DNA from: Amoebidium appalachense
Lineage: Eukaryota; Ichthyosporea
Length of the DNA: 64,000 nucleotides
Direction: 5' to 3'
Assembly (NCBI GenBank): GCA_963693365.1
Contig: CAVNZM010000001.1
Location: 2,170,001 to 2,234,000, forward strand
Shown: positions 61,201-64,000 of the stretch, piece after piece
Layout: each line of letters opens with the position of its first letter
Numbering within the stretch: the stretch's first letter is position 1
Program-made: the position numbers and the translations under genes
Notes under the pieces: model-generated
The model's input: only the letters and a program-made list of their open reading frames with translations
Told to the model about the DNA's origin: nothing
Database searches by the model: none

Positions 61201-61758
61201 CATGGCAACTAAATATGCGTGCACAAAACCACATACTGTTATGCAGCAACCTCCACTCCGCCCCCACCACCACCACCACATCCCATCATACGCCCATATC
61301 CACCGTAGACACCACACACATATGGGCACACCACTACCGTAGTCGAACCAACGAGAGCCCTTGGTTAAAATTTGTTCGTACATAGGTTTTGGATGGAGGG
61401 GAGGCCTGTGTGCCTGGAGCCCCCTTAACGGCGAGGCTGGGGTGTAAACCCTGCAGCTGGGCTGAGTGTGTACTAATAGTTGTTTAGCCTTTTGCGCAAC
61501 CTTAAGCACCCTAACTAGGGTACAGTCGGTGCTGTGTGGAAGACAGTAGTTCATATGAGGCCCTCTCTGGGGGATCCCTCCGGGAACAAAACGGGATAAA
61601 CTATAAAACGTTATCTGATGTATTTAGTCATGGCGGCCTGTGAAAGGATGGAAGCCCCCCCCCCCCCCCCCCCCTCTCCCCCCTCCCCCCCTTCCCCCTA
61701 GCTGGAGAGGTGGGTGGGTCCCCCCCCCCCCCCCCTTCCCCTTCGCGCGTCCCCCCCC

Positions 61759-61795
<37 letters not shown>

Positions 61796-62938
61796 AAGTG
61801 TTCACTACCCCCCTCCTCGCGATGGTTTCAAATATCATACGGGTACAAGGAGAAGAGGGCAAGAGGGGTCTAGGAAGCTCCTCGAGAAAAGGGAGGGAGG
61901 GAGGGAAGAGGGGAGGGAGAGGGGGGGAGGGGGGGGAGGGGGGGGGGGGAGAGGGGAGGGGGGGGGGGGGGGGGGGGGAGGGGGGGGGGAAGTTAAAAGC
62001 CGGTGGGGGAGGTCCCCAGAGCTCGAGGGGGCCTGAGGTGGAGCAGAAGCAGCAGGCCTACAAGCAGGCCTGTAGCCTGATGATGAGCAGGGTATGTGGA
62101 GGAGCTCGAGCTCCCGACCTAAAACGTATACATACCACTACATATTCTTATAGATATGTGGAGGTATGAGTATATAGTGTACGGAGGTATGAGTTTAATT
62201 TCTAAGTCTTCTCTGCCACCTACATACATCAGAAGATCAGACAACCGTGAGGCATCAGCCTTCCGTTCGACAATCAATGAGTCATGACGTGTCCAATGAT
62301 TTTGGAGTTTTTCCTCGCGCGTTATGCCGCTAAAATGCATTTCTAAGTTCTATCGTATTTATGACTGGTTAAAAAAAAAGTAAAATACCTATAAAAGGCT
62401 ATAACGGCTCACCGGTAGCGGCAAAAGCAAGCCGTGACTGTCTAAGCATTGTGATTGGCCGTACAGATCTCGTTTGCGCAAACGACAGTGAGACTCAACA
62501 AGTTGAAATGAGACCTCCGGAGATCCAGGACCCGTGCCTCCCGGGCCGGTTTTGCTGCCAGGTTTTATACGTAGAGTGCAAGATAACGAATGATTTTTTC
62601 TAGGAAGCGATATATATGGTACCCTATATTATATCTGAAATATTATTATGCTAATATGTATTAGTAATTGCTACATTTCTTGTGAATGAAAACGTCATCA
62701 GGCCGAGGCGCGAGAAATAGAATGAGAAAACTATGAATTCCTGATGGAGCGCTTAGACCCAATCAAAAGCATTTCATGATACGATTGGCTAACATTGCAT
62801 CTTCGTACGGCGCTGCAACTTTTTTGTCTCGTCAGCCAGAAAACTTCATTTCTCCGTATACATACAGGCTCTTCATGATATAGGTCAAGTTGCAGAAGGT
62901 CCGTGGCACAACATCAGGCATCCAAAAGTTGCTCAGAA
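61201..62938. other. Intergenic: retroposon tail, C/G blocks and a dispersed repeat
   Basis: 61577-61606 (CCTCCGGGAACAAAACGGGA, then an A-rich end) matches the complement of 21783-21820. C runs lie at 61651-61690 and 61755-61791; a G-rich block at 61890-61990. 62300-62457 is the second copy of the ~160-bp repeat described at 44131-44284. The last 100 bp should contain the promoter/leader of the SDR39U1-like gene. No other gene. Confidence 0.5.
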
Positions 62939-64000
62939 ATGGCTGCTACTCTTCGCCGTGTAGTCATTGGTAAGAATTGTGGCACTGCTTGTCCCTTTGC
63001 TGCATGCCACGGGAAGCAAGCTATCACACTGCACCTATTACGCCATGGTGCATATGAAACCCCTCGTGCTTGTTGTCGTGCCAGGCCGTTTACCAATGCT
63101 CCCCCCTCCCCCCCTTCCCCCCCCCACACCTCTCTTCTCCCCCCCCCCCCCCCCTCCCTGTCCCCCCCCTCTCCCCGGCCCCCACCCCCGCCCCACCCCC
63201 TCCCAGCACGACCTCCCTCTCCTTGCCCCTAAGACCTTGCTTCACCCTCCTCTCCCTTCCCATCCTGTTTTGTTTCTTCTTTTCTCATGATATGTGTGCC
63301 TGGCTCGATTCTTCTTAGCAAAGGAGGTGTGCCTTGCATTTATTTCCGTACTGTTTGCTTTGCGTCAAGCACCTCAACATCATAAAATGAAGCTCACATG
63401 CAGGTAGACAAGACCTTTTGGTGATACTTTGCGACATTCTATGTTGATAAGTGTTTGCGCGGCCACACAAACGAAGCAAGCTTAGTAAAAATTGAGAAGC
63501 GCTCGAAAAAAATGCACGCGAGGATTTAACCGTGTTTACTGAATACTCTGTTTGTTGCCTAGGAGGAGGAACGGGTTACGTTGGGTCCATTGTGGGCAAG
63601 GCGCTGAGGGAAAAAGGCGTCGAGATTCTCATCGTGTCGAGGACGGCGGGCCCCAACCAGATAACATGGGTGGGTAATGCTGTGATGTCTGTGTCTGTGT
63701 GTACTTTGTTGTAAGGTGTATGATTGTGTCATGCTTGCCTTTAAGTGCTCTTTTACATAGCATGTGGTTGCTGTTCTCAATGTATTGTAGTAGTTTTCTT
63801 GGGAATGTGAGGCTGGTGATGGCAGGGTTTGAAAAGACGTCATGGCGACGAGTTGGAAAGGTCAGGAAAAGGGTAGGAAACTGTGTGGATCTTGGGGTTT
63901 CGAAGGAGAAAAGCCGGGTATGGGACAGTTTGGGGGTTGTGAGGGGAGATCACTGAGATGTTGACACGTACTTTGGGAGCAGGTAGATGCATTGAACTCG
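62939..64000 (+). CDS. SDR39U1: SDR39U1-type NAD(P)-dependent epimerase-family protein, 5' part (runs off the window)
   Basis: Exon 1 62939-62969 (MAATLRRVVIG, donor GTAAGA), exon 2 63563-63669 (acceptor TTGCCTAG, donor GTGGGT), exon 3 from 63983 after GGGAGCAG, cut by the window edge. The frame is kept across all junctions. The joined chain reads VVIGGGTGYVGSIVGKALRE: a beta strand and the Rossmann motif GGGTGYVG, then VEILIVSRTAGPNQITW. VSR followed by a PG/PN-xITW block is characteristic of the SDR39U1 / DUF1731 epimerase family of atypical short-chain dehydrogenases. Substrate is unknown. Only about 52 codons are present. Intron 1 holds a C-rich block. Confidence 0.85.
63100..63225. repeat. 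C-rich block in intron 1 of the SDR39U1-like gene
   Basis: C runs with T/A/G interruptions, purest at 63140-63155. Confidence 0.8.

Overview
The window is nuclear DNA of an unidentified eukaryote, probably unicellular. Its genes carry canonical GT-AG introns, and it holds an LTR retrotransposon, LINEs and a THAP/P-element transposon. It is saturated with long (GT/CA)n, (CT)n and poly-G/poly-C tracts. A P-element-type transposase and a METTL24-type methyltransferase would fit a unicellular relative of animals, but nothing here fixes the lineage. Most long open frames are translations of dinucleotide or homopolymer tracts and are not genes.

Layout: (1) 0-9 kb: a METTL24-like membrane methyltransferase (minus strand), then a complete 7-exon UBE2H/UBC8-type ubiquitin-conjugating enzyme (minus strand) whose introns are filled with homopolymers and dinucleotide repeats plus a small TIR element. 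(2) 10.8-13.4 kb: a two-exon gene of unknown function. (3) 13.5-17.1 kb: microsatellites and a higher-order array of about five units in which a short core flips orientation from unit to unit. (4) 17.4 kb: a 39-bp scar that looks like a P-element-style excision footprint. (5) 18.8-19.6 kb: a cysteine-rich secreted-type protein. (6) 22.06-33.82 kb: a P-element-like DNA transposon (THAP transposase, 36-bp TIRs, 8-bp TSD) interrupted by a full-length, very recent Copia element (23878-30649, 938-bp LTRs, 5-bp TSD). (7) 34-39 kb: pol III-type tRNA-like sequence, a 20-bp palindromic satellite block and microsatellites. (8) 39.3-43.7 kb: a LINE with endonuclease/RT ORF2 and a decayed ORF1. (9) 44-50 kb: repeats and a TIR element with a satellite-like interior. 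(10) 51.3-55.1 kb: two 5'-truncated copies of a second LINE, the larger ending just upstream of (11) a complete 4-exon PHO84/PHT1-type phosphate transporter (55264-57622). (12) 58-64 kb: minisatellites, duplications, microsatellites and the 5' end of an SDR39U1-type epimerase gene that runs off the window.

The host genes are unrelated housekeeping functions (ubiquitin transfer, phosphate uptake, methyl transfer, SDR oxidoreductase) and show no sign of working together. The most notable content is the mobile DNA. The P-like element comes with an apparent excision footprint whose geometry (17 nt + filler + 17 nt between 8-bp duplications) matches the 17-nt staggered cut known for Drosophila P transposase. 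The other notable structures are the flipping-core array at 15.3-17.1 kb and the TIR element built of palindromic satellite units. Host exons (UBE2H, transporter) are free of frameshifts, so frame breaks in the mobile elements probably reflect real decay, or indels confined to homopolymer runs.
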